NCBI RefSeq assembly: GCF_004210215.2 | Contig: NZ_CP067394.1 | Span: forward strand, 558,001 to 622,000 | From: Cryobacterium sp. SO1 | Lineage (GTDB): Bacteria > Actinomycetota > Actinomycetes > Actinomycetales > Microbacteriaceae | DNA: 64,000 nucleotides | Direction of reading: 5' to 3' | Part shown: in pieces, positions 1-9,151 of the stretch | Numbering within the stretch: the first letter of the stretch is position 1 | How the letters are laid out: the number at the start of each line of letters is the position of its first letter | Program-made: the position numbers and the translations under genes | Notes under the pieces: model-generated | Databases searched by the model: none | Seen by the model: the letters and a program-made list of their open reading frames with translations, nothing else | What the model was told of the DNA's origin: nothing

Positions 1-743
1 TAGACCTTGTAGCCGTTGTCGTTGGGCGGGTTGTGCGAGGCGGTGACCATGACACCGGCGCTGGCGCCGAGGTGCCGCACCGCGAAGGCCAGCACCGGGG
101 TGGGCAGCAGTCGGGGCAGCAGGATGGCGCGGACGCCGGCGCCGGCCATGACCGACGCGGTGTCGGTGGCGAAGACGTGCGAGTTGCGACGGCCGTCGAA
201 GCCGATGACCACCGACGGGATGCCGCCGGGGCGGACGGTCTCGACCTGCGTGAGCAGGTAGGCGGCCAGGCCGGCGGCGGCCTGGGACACCAGGACCCGG
301 TTCATCCGGTTGGACCCGGCCGCGATTTCGCCGCGGAGACCAGCGGTGCCGAACGCGAGGCGCTCGTCGAACCTGGAGTGCAGGTCGGCGACGGCGGCCG
401 GTTCACGGTCCTGGGCCTGCTGCAGGAGCAGGCGCAGCTCGGCGCGGGTCTCCGGGTCGGGGTCCTGGGCGAGCCAGGCGGTGGCGGTCACGATCAGTGC
501 GTTGACCGGGTCGCGGGGGTCGTCCTCGACGACGGTGTCCAGCACCGCGGTCGCCGCCGGAATCTCATCCGATCCCTCGACGGTGTCCAGCACGGCGGTC
601 TGGGGCTCGCGCTCGTCGGGCGGGGCGACGTCGGGCGCCGCGGGCGAAGCCGCGGCGGGCTCGGACGGGTCGGCGGCGTGCGCGCCGCGACGGCGGGTGT
701 CGCCGGTCGGGGTCGGGTCGGCCGGACCGTCGGTCAGGCTCAC
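1..743 (-). CDS. phosphoglucomutase/phosphomannomutase family protein, N-terminal part
   Basis: Interconverts hexose 1- and 6-phosphates, feeding sugar-nucleotide synthesis. The gene reads leftward and runs off the window, so only about 247 N-terminal residues are visible. They include a disordered Pro/Ala/Asp-rich leader of about 75 residues, the family segment FGTAGLRGEIAAGSNRMN, and the phosphoserine loop GVMVTASHNPPNDNGYK close to the window edge. The GTG start at 743 overlaps the stop of the upstream nucleoside phosphorylase (GTGA), so the two are co-transcribed. This pairing (ribose 1-phosphate producer with a phosphopentose/hexose mutase) is common in actinobacteria; a phosphopentomutase-like activity is possible. 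Confidence 0.9.
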   Translation of the reverse strand, partial: MSLTDGPADPTPTGDTRRRGAHAADPSEPAAASPAAPDVAPPDEREPQTAVLDTVEGSDEIPAATAVLDTVVEDDPRDPVNALIVTATAWLAQDPDPETRAELRLLLQQAQDREPAAVADLHSRFDERLAFGTAGLRGEIAAGSNRMNRVLVSQAAAGLAAYLLTQVETVRPGGIPSVVIGFDGRRNSHVFATDTASVMAGAGVRAILLPRLLPTPVLAFAVRHLGASAGVMVTASHNPPNDNGYKV

Positions 744-1573
744 AGTGCGGCCACGATCTTGGCGAGGAGGGCGCTGATGGCGGCCTCGGCCTGCTGGCCG
801 GCTTCGAGCACCTCGCCGTGGCTCAGCGGCGACTTCTGGATGCCGGCGGCCAGGTTGGTGATCAGCGACATGCCGAGAATCTCCATGCCGGCCTGCCGGG
901 CCGCGATGGCCTCCAGGGCGGTGGACATGCCCACGATGTGGCCGCCGATGGCCTTGGCCATCTGCACCTCAGCGGGCGTCTCGTAGTGCGGGCCGCGGAA
1001 CTGGCAGTAGACGCCTTCGTCCAGGGTGGCGTCGATGCCACGGGCCAGGTCGCGCAACCGCTGCGAGTACAGGTCGGTGAGGTCGATGAAGGTGGCGCCC
1101 TCGAGCGGCGAGTCCGCGGTGAGGTTGATGTGGTCGCTGATCAGCACCGGGGTGCCGGGTGCCCAGGTCTCGCGGATGCCGCCGGCCCCGTTGGTGAGGA
1201 TCATCGTCTTCGCTCCGGTGGCGGCGGCGGTGCGCACGCTGTGCACAACCCGGCGCACGCCGTGGCCCTCGTAGTAGTGCGTGCGGGCGCCGATGACCAG
1301 GGCGCGCTTGCCGCCGGGCAGCAGCACCGAGCGCAGCGTACCGGCGTGCCCGGCCAGCGCGGGGGCGCTGAAACCGGTGATCTCCTGGGCCGGGATCGTG
1401 TGGGTGGTCTCGCCGATCAGGTCGGCGGCCTTGCCCCAACCGCTTCCCAGGGTGAGGGCGATGTCGTGGTGCGCGACGCCGGTGGCGGCGCTGATTTCCG
1501 AAGCGGCGAGCCTGGCCACGTCAAACGGGTCGGTTCCGGGCGCGTCAAGAGGATTGATCTCGGTCGTGAGCAT
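740..1573 (-). CDS. punA: purine-nucleoside phosphorylase (trimeric class)
   Basis: Phosphorolysis of purine (deoxy)nucleosides to free base and (deoxy)ribose 1-phosphate in cytoplasmic salvage. 277 residues, typical of the trimeric NP-II class. Visible motifs: the phosphate loop LTLGSGWG near residue 41, RTHYYEGH, LTNGAGGI, the substrate segment FRGPHYETPAEVQ and GMSTALEA. The ATG at 1573 has a -10-like TAGAGT (minus strand, 1580-1585) exactly 6 nt upstream and no room for a leader, suggesting a leaderless mRNA. It is first gene of an operon with the sugar mutase, whose start it overlaps. Confidence 0.95.
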   Translation of the reverse strand: MLTTEINPLDAPGTDPFDVARLAASEISAATGVAHHDIALTLGSGWGKAADLIGETTHTIPAQEITGFSAPALAGHAGTLRSVLLPGGKRALVIGARTHYYEGHGVRRVVHSVRTAAATGAKTMILTNGAGGIRETWAPGTPVLISDHINLTADSPLEGATFIDLTDLYSQRLRDLARGIDATLDEGVYCQFRGPHYETPAEVQMAKAIGGHIVGMSTALEAIAARQAGMEILGMSLITNLAAGIQKSPLSHGEVLEAGQQAEAAISALLAKIVAAL

Positions 1574-1579
1574 CTCCCT

Positions 1580-1585
1580 ACTCTA
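1580..1585 (-). promoter_or_regulatory. -10 element of a leaderless promoter for punA
   Basis: TAGAGT on the minus strand lies 6 nt before the ATG at 1573, the spacing expected if transcription begins at the start codon. No convincing -35 box is seen. Inferred from position only. Confidence 0.4.
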
Positions 1586-1643
1586 AGTGCACGGACGTCG
1601 GCTGTGGTTTGGCCCGGCGGGGGCGGCGCGACAGAATAAGTGA

Positions 1644-3083
1644 ATGTCTTACGAGTTCGAGAGAAAACAGCGCATCGCGGTCATCGGCGGCGGCCCGGGC
1701 GGTTATGAAGCGGCCCTGGCCGGCGCGCAGCAGGGCGCCGAGGTCACCCTCATCGAACGGGTCGGGGTCGGCGGAGCCGCAGTGCTCACCGACGTCGTGC
1801 CGTCGAAGTCCCTGATCGCCACGGCGGAAGCCTCGAACTCGATCCGGGAGGCTAACGACCTCGGCGTGCAGTTCTTCGTGCGCGGCGAGAACGGCAAGCC
1901 GCTGCACCCCGAGGTCGCGATCAACCTCGCCGCCGTGAACAAACGGCTGCTGGCCCTGGCCAGGGAGCAGTCCGAAGATATGCGCGCGACTCTCCTGCAG
2001 GCCGGCGTGAAGCTGCTGAGCGGCCACGGCCGGCTCGACGGCCGGGACGCCGTGATCGTCTCCACCGGCGACGACGGCTCCGGCACCGACTTCGACCGGA
2101 TCGAAGCCGACACCATTGTGCTGTCGGTCGGCGGCAGCCCGCGCACCCTGCCCGGCATGATGCCCGACGGAGAACGCATCCTCACCTGGACCCAGCTGTA
2201 CAACCTCAAGTCGGTGCCCAAACACCTCATCGTCGTCGGCTCCGGCGTCACCGGGGCCGAGTTCGCCTCCGCCTACCGCGCCCTGGGCGCCGAGGTCACC
2301 CTGATCTCCAGCCGTGACCAGGTGCTGCCCGGCGAGGATGCCGACGCCGCCGCGGTCATCGAGAACGTGTTCACCCGCAACGGCATGGTGGTGCTCAGCA
2401 AGTCCAGGGCCGCCTCGGCCGAACGCACCGACACCGGCGTGCTCGTCACGCTCGCCGACGGCCGCACCGTGGAGGGCAGCCACTGCTTGATCGCCGTCGG
2501 CGCCGTGCCCAACACCACCGGCCTCGGCCTGGCCGAGGCCGGTGTGCAGCTGGACGAGTCCGGTCACATCCGGGTCAACCGGGTCGCGCGCACCTCGATC
2601 CCGAACATCTACGCCGCCGGCGACTGCACCACCGAGATGCCGCTGGCCTCCGTCGCGTCGATGATGGGCCGCACCGCGGTTTACCACGCGATGGGCGACG
2701 CTGTGAAGCCGATCGAGGTGCGCAACGTGGCCGCGAACATCTTCACCCAGCCCGAGATCGCCACTGTGGGCTGGGCCCAGAAGGAGATCGAGGAGGGCCT
2801 GCGCCGCGGCGAGGTCTACAAGATCGAGCTTGAGGGCAATCCGCGCGCCAAGATGATGGGAATCACCGACGGTTTCGTCAAGCTGATCGCCTCCCGCGGC
2901 ACCGGCACCGTCATCGGCGGCGTGATCGTGGGCCCCAAGGCCAGCGAGCTGATCTTCCCGCTCACCCTCGCCGTGGAACACGGCCTCACGGTCGACGAGG
3001 TCGCCGAGGCCTTCACCGTCTACCCGTCGCTGACCGGCTCCATCACGGATGCCGCGCGTGCCATGCACAAGGTGCACTACTGA
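1644..3083 (+). CDS. lpdA: LpdA-type NAD(P)H-quinone dehydrogenase (flavoprotein disulfide reductase family)
   Basis: FAD flavoenzyme that probably reduces quinones or other acceptors with NAD(P)H. 479 residues. It has an N-terminal FAD dinucleotide fold (VIGGGPGGYEAA, residues 13-24), a central NAD(P) fold (VVGSGVTGAEFA), the second FAD motif YAAGDCT, and a dimerisation domain. The redox disulfide of true lipoamide dehydrogenases is missing: GGAAVLTDVVPSK (43-55) has Ala46 and Val51 where the two Cys belong, and the C-terminal His-Glu pair is replaced (YPSLTG). This matches mycobacterial Rv3303c LpdA. No Shine-Dalgarno is seen; a weak -10 (CAGAAT, 1632-1637) lies 6 nt before the ATG. Confidence 0.88.
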   Translation: MSYEFERKQRIAVIGGGPGGYEAALAGAQQGAEVTLIERVGVGGAAVLTDVVPSKSLIATAEASNSIREANDLGVQFFVRGENGKPLHPEVAINLAAVNKRLLALAREQSEDMRATLLQAGVKLLSGHGRLDGRDAVIVSTGDDGSGTDFDRIEADTIVLSVGGSPRTLPGMMPDGERILTWTQLYNLKSVPKHLIVVGSGVTGAEFASAYRALGAEVTLISSRDQVLPGEDADAAAVIENVFTRNGMVVLSKSRAASAERTDTGVLVTLADGRTVEGSHCLIAVGAVPNTTGLGLAEAGVQLDESGHIRVNRVARTSIPNIYAAGDCTTEMPLASVASMMGRTAVYHAMGDAVKPIEVRNVAANIFTQPEIATVGWAQKEIEEGLRRGEVYKIELEGNPRAKMMGITDGFVKLIASRGTGTVIGGVIVGPKASELIFPLTLAVEHGLTVDEVAEAFTVYPSLTGSITDAARAMHKVHY

Positions 3084-3127
3084 CCCGCAGGCGCTGCGCG
3101 GTCACCCGCAGGGTCGACTGTTCCCCA

Positions 3128-3169
3128 AACGGACAATTGCGCCCGGCACACCGGGCCCAATTGTCCGTT
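3128..3169. terminator. bidirectional hairpin between convergent lpdA and accA3
   Basis: AACGGACAATTG (3128-3139) pairs perfectly with CAATTGTCCGTT (3158-3169). Inside it GCCCGG pairs with CCGGGC around a CACA loop. It lies between two convergent stop codons, as expected of a shared terminator; there is no clear T-tract. It could also be a copy of a dispersed palindromic repeat. Confidence 0.65.
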
Positions 3170-3231
3170 GCGGCACCAGTTGGCGGGCTCCGGGCCGCGC
3201 GCGCCGGGCAGCCGGCGCGGGCTCGGGCGGC

Positions 3232-4995
3232 TCAGCCGACCGTCATGAGCAGGTGGCCGGAGGAGACCGTCGAGCCGACGTTCGCGCCGATGACGCCGAT
3301 GACGCCGTCCTTGTGCGCGGTGAGCGGCTGTTCCATCTTCATGGCCTCCAGCACCAGCAGCAGGTCGCCCTTGACGACGGTGTCGCCCTCGGCGACGAGG
3401 ATCTTCACGATCGTGGCCTGCATGGGCGCCTTGACGGCATCCCCGGTGGCGGTGTTGACCGAGTGCGCGGCCGTGCGGCGGCGCGGTGCGGGCCCGGCGG
3501 TCTTCTCCGACGCGGTGCCCGGCAGCAGCTTGCTGGGCAGGCTCACCTCGATGCGGCGGCCGTCCACCTCGACGACCACACTGTGCCTGGCGTCGGAGCG
3601 GGGACGGTCCTCGACGGTGCCGCTCCAGGGGTCGATGGTGTTCTCGAACTCGGTTTCGATCCAGCGGGTGTAGATCGAGAACGGGGCACCGTCGGCCGGG
3701 GCGAAGGCCGGGTCGCGCACGATCATGCGGTGGAACGGCAGCACGGTGGGCAGGCCGGCCACCTCGAACTCGTCCAGGGCGCGGCGGGCGCGCTCCAGGG
3801 CCTGTTCGCGGGTGGCGCCGGTGACGATGAGCTTGGCCAGCAGCGAGTCGAACGAGCCGGAGATCTCGTCGCCGGACTGCACGCCGCTGTCGACGCGCAC
3901 GCCGGGGCCGCCGGCGGCCTTGAACACGTGCACGGGTCCGGGCGCGGGCATGAAGCCGCGGCCGGCGTCTTCGCCGTTGATGCGGAACTCGAAGGAATGG
4001 CCCACGGCGATGGGATCGTCGTAGTCGAGCACGCCGTCCTCGGCGAGCCGGAACTGTTCGCGCACCAGGTCGATGCCGGTGACTTCCTCGGACACCGGGT
4101 GCTCCACCTGCAGGCGGGTGTTCACCTCGAGGAAGGAGACCGTGCCGTCTTGGCCGATCAGGAACTCGCAGGTGCCGGCGCCGACGTAGCCGACCTCCTT
4201 GAGGATGGCCTTGGACGCCCGGTAGATCTCGGTCGTCTGCGCCTCGGTGAGGAACGGCGCCGGTGCCTCTTCGACGAGCTTCTGGTGGCGGCGCTGCAGG
4301 GAGCAGTCCCGGGTGGAGACCACGATGACGTTGCCGTGCGCATCCGCCAGGCACTGGGTTTCAACGTGGCGGGGCTTGTCCAGGTACTTCTCCACGAAGC
4401 ACTCGCCACGGCCGAATGCCGTGACGGCCTCGCGCACCGCGGAGTCGAAGAGCTCCGGCACTTCTTCGCGGGTGCGGGCGACCTTGAGGCCGCGGCCGCC
4501 GCCGCCGAAGGCCGCCTTGATGGCGACGGGCAGGCCGTGCTGGTCGACGAAGTCGAGCACCTCGGATGCGTCCGCGACGGGGTTCAGGGTGCCGGGCGCC
4601 ATCGGCGCGTGAACCTTCTCGGCGATGTGCCTGGCCGACACCTTGTCGCCGAGCTGTTCGATGGCCTCGGGGGACGGGCCGATCCAGATCAGGCCGGCGT
4701 CGATCACGGCGCGGGCGAAGGCGGCGTTCTCGGCCAGGAAGCCGTAGCCGGGGTGCACGGCGTCGGCGCCGGAGCGGCGGGCGACGGAGAGGATCTTCTC
4801 GATCACCAGGTAGGTTTCGGCGCTCGTTGTGCCGTCGAGCCCGTAGGCCTCGTCGGCGAGGCGGGAGTGCAGGGCGTCCCGATCCTGGTCGGCATACACG
4901 GCGACCGAGAGGATGCCGCTGTCCTTCGCTGCTCTGATCACTCTGACGGCGATCTCGCCCCGGTTAGCGATGAGGACCTTCGTTATACGCGACAT
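3232..4995 (-). CDS. accA3: acyl-CoA carboxylase alpha subunit: biotin carboxylase plus biotin carrier
   Basis: ATP-dependent carboxylation of biotin for acetyl-/propionyl-CoA carboxylase, giving malonyl- or methylmalonyl-CoA for lipid synthesis. 587 residues. N-terminal biotin carboxylase domain ([14 protein letters not shown], residues 7-20), ATP-grasp glycine loop FGGGGRG (163-169), [10 protein letters not shown], and a C-terminal carrier domain with the biotinylation motif EAMKM, Lys553. Partners here are the carboxyltransferase at 10701, the epsilon subunit at 10450 and the biotin ligase at 12477. A minus-strand TAAGCT 8 nt before the ATG suggests a leaderless or near-leaderless mRNA. 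Confidence 0.95.
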   Translation of the reverse strand: MSRITKVLIANRGEIAVRVIRAAKDSGILSVAVYADQDRDALHSRLADEAYGLDGTTSAETYLVIEKILSVARRSGADAVHPGYGFLAENAAFARAVIDAGLIWIGPSPEAIEQLGDKVSARHIAEKVHAPMAPGTLNPVADASEVLDFVDQHGLPVAIKAAFGGGGRGLKVARTREEVPELFDSAVREAVTAFGRGECFVEKYLDKPRHVETQCLADAHGNVIVVSTRDCSLQRRHQKLVEEAPAPFLTEAQTTEIYRASKAILKEVGYVGAGTCEFLIGQDGTVSFLEVNTRLQVEHPVSEEVTGIDLVREQFRLAEDGVLDYDDPIAVGHSFEFRINGEDAGRGFMPAPGPVHVFKAAGGPGVRVDSGVQSGDEISGSFDSLLAKLIVTGATREQALERARRALDEFEVAGLPTVLPFHRMIVRDPAFAPADGAPFSIYTRWIETEFENTIDPWSGTVEDRPRSDARHSVVVEVDGRRIEVSLPSKLLPGTASEKTAGPAPRRRTAAHSVNTATGDAVKAPMQATIVKILVAEGDTVVKGDLLLVLEAMKMEQPLTAHKDGVIGVIGANVGSTVSSGHLLMTVG

Positions 4996-5003
4996 AGGTA
5001 CTG

Positions 5004-5038
5004 AGCTTATTGGTCAGAACCCCCGCAATTTTGGTTCT
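5004..5038 (-). promoter_or_regulatory. accA3 promoter with inverted repeat
   Basis: TAAGCT (minus strand, 5004-5009) sits 8 nt before the accA3 start. Just upstream AGAACC (5016-5021) and GGTTCT (5033-5038) form an inverted repeat with an 11-nt spacer, covering the spacer and -35 position. This would suit a repressor binding site. Inferred from position. Confidence 0.35.
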
Positions 5039-5097
5039 TTCCCACAAAAACCGACTGGAGAACACTGCGTCGGCCTACAAAGACCCCGCAAGAACGG

Positions 5098-5757
5098 TCA
5101 GTCCGGTAGGGCCGAAGTACCCGTATTCCACAGACTTGGCCAGTCATAGCCCAGCTGGAGCACCAATCGGCGCAGCGTGGGCAGCGACAGCCCCACGACG
5201 GTGGACGGGTCGCCCTCAATGCGGCTGATGTACGGCGCGCCGAGGCTGTCGATGGTGAACGCGCCGGCGACGAAGAGCGGTTCGCCCGTCTGGATGTAGG
5301 CGTCGAGCTCCGCATCGGGGATGTCGTCGGCGAACGTAACGTCGGCCACGGCCACCGCGCCGACGCCCCGGCCGGGCCGTTCGATGCTGTGGTCGATCAG
5401 CCAGTGGCCGGAATACAGCTGCCCGGTGCGTCCGCGCTGTCCGTGCCAACGCTCCCTGGCCCGGTCGACGGTGTGCGGCTTGCCGTAGATCACGCCGTCG
5501 AGCACGAACACCGAGTCCCCGCCGAGAACCAAGCCGTCGATGCCGTGCCCGGCACCGTCGGCGGCTACGGCCTCGGCCTTCGCCCTGGCCAACAGCTCCA
5601 CCACGTGGTGCGGGGTGAGGGCGGCGCCGGTGCGGGCCGCCTCGGCCGCGGCGACCGCATCCTCGTCGACGTGCGGAGAGATCGTCACCGGGTCGATGCC
5701 CGCCGCGCGCAACAGCGACAGTCGGGCCGGGGACGTGGAGGCGAGATACAGGCGCAT
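5098..5757 (-). CDS. maf: Maf family nucleoside triphosphate pyrophosphatase
   Basis: Hydrolyses non-canonical or modified nucleoside triphosphates to monophosphates (house-cleaning; Maf was first described as a septum inhibitor). 219 residues from the ATG at 5757, chosen because the protein then opens with the family signature LYLASTSPARLSLLRAAG and AAGGG lies just upstream; a longer frame to 5799 exists. The conserved GGDSVFVLDGVIYGKP and the late DPSTVVGLSLPTL are present. It lies upstream of accA3 on the same strand, a conserved actinobacterial pairing. Its start faces the methyltransferase gene, about 40 bp away. Confidence 0.92.
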   Translation of the reverse strand: MRLYLASTSPARLSLLRAAGIDPVTISPHVDEDAVAAAEAARTGAALTPHHVVELLARAKAEAVAADGAGHGIDGLVLGGDSVFVLDGVIYGKPHTVDRARERWHGQRGRTGQLYSGHWLIDHSIERPGRGVGAVAVADVTFADDIPDAELDAYIQTGEPLFVAGAFTIDSLGAPYISRIEGDPSTVVGLSLPTLRRLVLQLGYDWPSLWNTGTSALPD

Positions 5758-5798
5758 GAAACCCTTCGGTGGCTCATCAGGTGTGGGATGCTCATTCA

Positions 5799-7112
5799 AT
5801 GGGCACCAACACTAATCGTCAGGCAAGTCAGAGCATTCCAGAAGGCGAGATCGGCACGGAACTCGACCTCGATATCACCAACGTAGCCCACGGCGGCATC
5901 TTCGTTGCCCGGCACGAGGGCCGGGTGATCTTCGTCAGTGACACCCTGCCGGGGGAGCGGGTGCGCGTGCGTCTCACCGACGCGAACAAGAAGAGCTTCT
6001 GGCGTGCCGAGACCGTCGAGGTCCTCGACGCGGCCCCCGAACGCCAGCCGCACATCTGGGCTGCGGCCGCCATCGACCGGGATCCGGCCGACCGCGCCGG
6101 CGGCGCCGAATTCGGTCACATCGAGCTGGGCCACCAGCGAGAACTCAAGCGCCAGGTCCTCACCGACGCCCTGCACCGGATGGCCGGGGTCGACAGTGAT
6201 GTCACCGTCGAGCCGGTTCCGGTCGCCGCGGATGCCTCACCGGGCGACGCCATGGACGGCACCGGCTGGCGCACCCGGGTGCGCCTGCACGTGACCGAGA
6301 ACGGCATCGTCGGCCCGTACGCTTCCCGCTCGCACCGGGTGATCCCCGTCGACGACCTGCCGCTGGCCGTGCACGCCCTCGAAATGGCCGCGCCGCTGGA
6401 CAAGCTGTTCGCCGGCGCCGCATCCGTCGACGTCGTCGCCCCGAGCGTGGGCCCGGTGCAGATCCTGGTCGCCGAGCAGGATGACAAGGGCCGCCGGCGC
6501 CGCACCGCGCCCAAGCCGATCACCGAGGTCGTCGGTGACCGCGAATTCCGGCTCGACGCAGCCGGGTTCTGGCAGGTGCACGCCCGCGCCGCCCAGACCC
6601 TGTTCCAGGCCGTGCAAGATGCCATCGACCCCGACCTGTTCGACCCCAAGGCCGCCAACCTCGACCTGTACGGCGGAGTGGGCCTGCTCGCCGCCGCCGT
6701 CGGCGACAGGTTCGGCTCCGACGTTCGCATCACCTCGGTGGAGAGCGACGCCCAGGCCACCGAGAACGCCAGCGCGAACCTCGCCGAGTGGGTCGGCGCC
6801 ACCGCCCAGACCGCCAGGGTGGACAAGTTCCTGACCGGCCTCACCCGCGAGGCCGGCGAGGCCGAGCGCGGCCGTCAACGGGCCGCCACCGTGGTCCTGG
6901 ACCCGCCGCGCTCCGGCGCCGGCGGGGAAGTCGTGGACACCCTGGTGCACCTCGGGCCGGCCCAGGTGGTCTACGTCGCGTGCGATCCGGTGGCCCTGGC
7001 CCGCGACGTCGCCCTGTTCAGCGAGCACGGCTACACCCTGCGGAGCCTGCGCGCCTTCGACCTGTTCCCCAATACCCACCACGTCGAAGCCGTCGCCCTG
7101 CTCACCAGATAG
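5799..7112 (+). CDS. TrmA/RlmD-like RNA (uracil-5-)-methyltransferase with TRAM domain
   Basis: SAM-dependent m5U methylation of rRNA or tRNA. 437 residues from the ATG at 5799. N-terminal TRAM-type beta-barrel (ELDLDITNVAHGGIFVA, about residues 16-75), a central region, then a Rossmann methyltransferase domain with LDLYGGVGLLAAAVG, VLDPPRSGAG and the catalytic-Cys motif VYVACDP. The N-terminal 4Fe-4S Cys cluster of RlmD/RumA is absent, as is usual in actinobacteria. First gene of a plus-strand block that separates maf/accA3 from the rest of the carboxylase genes. Whether rRNA or tRNA is the substrate cannot be told. Confidence 0.88.
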   Translation: MGTNTNRQASQSIPEGEIGTELDLDITNVAHGGIFVARHEGRVIFVSDTLPGERVRVRLTDANKKSFWRAETVEVLDAAPERQPHIWAAAAIDRDPADRAGGAEFGHIELGHQRELKRQVLTDALHRMAGVDSDVTVEPVPVAADASPGDAMDGTGWRTRVRLHVTENGIVGPYASRSHRVIPVDDLPLAVHALEMAAPLDKLFAGAASVDVVAPSVGPVQILVAEQDDKGRRRRTAPKPITEVVGDREFRLDAAGFWQVHARAAQTLFQAVQDAIDPDLFDPKAANLDLYGGVGLLAAAVGDRFGSDVRITSVESDAQATENASANLAEWVGATAQTARVDKFLTGLTREAGEAERGRQRAATVVLDPPRSGAGGEVVDTLVHLGPAQVVYVACDPVALARDVALFSEHGYTLRSLRAFDLFPNTHHVEAVALLTR

Positions 7113-7143
7113 CTAGTCTTAGCACCAAGAACGTAGACGAAAG

Positions 7144-7851
7144 ATGACAACCGTGACCGAGCCCGCCGCAGCACCCGACCTGGCCCACCATCCCGTGCGG
7201 GTGGGCATCGCCGACGACCATGAGTCGGTGCGGCTGGGCATCAAGGCCGCCTGCGAGAACACCGGCTACAAGGTGGTCTTCGCCGCTGCGACAGTGCGTG
7301 AGCTCGTTGACGGCATCGCCGGGCGTGAGGTCGACGTGATCGTCCTCGACCTTTCCCTCGGCGACGGGTCCCTGGTCACCGACAATGTGCACCTGGCCCG
7401 CGGCACCGGGGCGTCGGTGCTAGTGCACAGCATCGCCGACCGGGTCGCCCTGGTCCGCGAGGCCCTGGCCGCCGGCGCGGCCGGCGTCATCCCCAAGTCC
7501 AGCCCGACCACCACGGTGATGGCCGCCGTCGCCTCCGTCGCTCGCGGCGACGTGCTCAACAACCTCGAGTGGGCCACGGCCATCGACGCCGACCGCGACT
7601 TCGCCAAGGCCCAGCTGGGCCGGCGCGAACGCGACGTGCTGCACCTCTACGCCTCCGGTCTGCCGCTGAAGATGGTGGCGATGCAGCTGGGCATCGCGCA
7701 CTCCACAGCCCGGGAATACCTGGACCGCATCCGGGTGAAGTACGTCGAGGTGGGCCGCCCGGCCCCCACCAAGGTGGACCTGCTGCGCAGGGCTGTGGAA
7801 GACGGCATCCTGCCGGGCCTCGACCCGGAAGGCGGGGATGGGCGCTCCTAG
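7144..7851 (+). CDS. NarL/FixJ-type response regulator
   Basis: DNA-binding output of a two-component system. 235 residues: receiver domain with acidic pair Asp24-Asp25, phosphoacceptor Asp69 (VIVLDLSLGDG), and Lys in VIPKSS; then a LuxR-type helix-turn-helix (GRRERDVLHLYASG through HSTAREYLDRIRVKY, about 157-200). Between the methyltransferase and this gene are about 30 nt containing TAGTCT, a possible -10. Its 3' end overlaps the sensor kinase start by 14 bp. The signal and target genes are unknown. Confidence 0.9.
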   Translation: MTTVTEPAAAPDLAHHPVRVGIADDHESVRLGIKAACENTGYKVVFAAATVRELVDGIAGREVDVIVLDLSLGDGSLVTDNVHLARGTGASVLVHSIADRVALVREALAAGAAGVIPKSSPTTTVMAAVASVARGDVLNNLEWATAIDADRDFAKAQLGRRERDVLHLYASGLPLKMVAMQLGIAHSTAREYLDRIRVKYVEVGRPAPTKVDLLRRAVEDGILPGLDPEGGDGRS

Positions 7852-9151
7852 TCCGGCGGAGGTCCTGCCGGTCAGGTCCTTCAGGCTCTCACCGGGGCGA
7901 AACGGGCCCGACCAGCTGGGCGCTGACCTTCTCAACGAATCCAAGCAACCGCGCAAGCCCATCAGCCGCGCGCAGATCGAGCGCGTCGTCTCCCGCGCCG
8001 TCGGCGGCGTCGGCCTGATCTTCGCCCTGCAGACCTACCCGGCGATGCTCAGCCAGTTGGACAGCCTGAAGCCGGGCCTGGGCATCACCCTTACCGTGGC
8101 GATGTACGGCGGCCTGGGCCTGGCGATCATCGCCACCCTGGTGAAGAGATTCATCAGGGTCACCAGCGGTGTGTTCGCCGTGCTGTACCTCGCGGCACTT
8201 CTCGCCTGGCCCGCGCTGCTGAACACCCCCGACGGCGTCCTGGACGGCAAGTCCTGGCTCTGGTACCTGTGCACCGTCGCCACGGCCTGCGCCGCGGTGT
8301 CCTTCCCGTTGTGGTGGGCGATGATCTACACGCTGCTGGCCCCGATCGCCTACGGTGTGGTGCGGGTGCTGCCCGCCGGGGGTGGCGCGGAGCCGCTGCT
8401 CGGCGCCCTCGACGCGTTCTACGCGATCCTCCTGGGCCAGGTGGTGCTGATCATCATCACCATGCTCCGTCAGGCCACTGCGGCCGTCGACACCGCCCAG
8501 GTCAACGCCCTCTCCACCTACTCCTCGGCCGTGCGCCAGCACGCCACGGAGGTGGAGCGGGTGCAGGTGGACTCCATCGTGCACGACAGCGTGCTCGCTG
8601 CCCTGCTCTCCGCCGCGGCCGCCGGAACCCCCAAGGCCGCCCAACTTGCCGCCACGATGGCGCAGGAAGCCATGGTGCGGCTGAGTGAGGCCAGTTCCAT
8701 CCCCGCCGCCGACGACAACATGGTGCCGTTCAGCGACCTCAAAGGCCGTATCCGCACCCTCGCGAACAGGTTCGACGAGCCGATCGAGTTCATCGACTGC
8801 GACGCCGAGGACCTCAGTCTGCCCGCGTACGCCAGCGAGGCGCTCTACGCCGCCAGCGCCCAGGCGATCGTGAACAGCATCCAGCACGCCGGCGCCGGCG
8901 CCCGCGGCGATGCGGTGGCCAGATCGGTGCGGATGAACATCAACCTGCTCGGCGGCTGTGTCATCGAAGTCGCCGACTCCGGGGTGGGTTTCGACCCCGC
9001 CGCCGTGCCCAGCGAGCGCCTGGGCCTGCGGATCTCGATCCGCGAACGGGTCGCCACCGCCGGCGGCGTTGTGCAGGTGCAGAGCGGCCCGGGCCGGGGC
9101 ACCTCCATCCTGATCGAGTGGCCGCTCGGCGAGCCCGGTGACGCCGCATGA
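7838..9151 (+). CDS. membrane sensor histidine kinase
   Basis: Partner kinase of the upstream regulator. 437 residues. About six hydrophobic segments between residues 50 and 210 (no large extracellular domain), then a dimerisation helix with VHDSVLAAL (His249 as likely phosphoacceptor, HisKA_3-like), an N-box-like QAIVNSIQHA, VADSGVGFD, and LGLRISIRER followed by GPGRGTS of the HATPase fold. ATG at 7838 preceded by GGAAGGCGGGG. Overlaps the regulator by 14 bp and the next gene by 4 bp (ATGA), so all three are co-translated. Confidence 0.88.
   Translation: MGAPSPAEVLPVRSFRLSPGRNGPDQLGADLLNESKQPRKPISRAQIERVVSRAVGGVGLIFALQTYPAMLSQLDSLKPGLGITLTVAMYGGLGLAIIATLVKRFIRVTSGVFAVLYLAALLAWPALLNTPDGVLDGKSWLWYLCTVATACAAVSFPLWWAMIYTLLAPIAYGVVRVLPAGGGAEPLLGALDAFYAILLGQVVLIIITMLRQATAAVDTAQVNALSTYSSAVRQHATEVERVQVDSIVHDSVLAALLSAAAAGTPKAAQLAATMAQEAMVRLSEASSIPAADDNMVPFSDLKGRIRTLANRFDEPIEFIDCDAEDLSLPAYASEALYAASAQAIVNSIQHAGAGARGDAVARSVRMNINLLGGCVIEVADSGVGFDPAAVPSERLGLRISIRERVATAGGVVQVQSGPGRGTSILIEWPLGEPGDAA

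Noticed and set aside
3049..5004. Plus-strand frame of 651 codons opposite accA3
   Set aside because: GC-rich shadow. It has Gly/Ala/Arg/Asp-rich low-complexity protein and no domain, while the opposite strand codes a complete biotin carboxylase.
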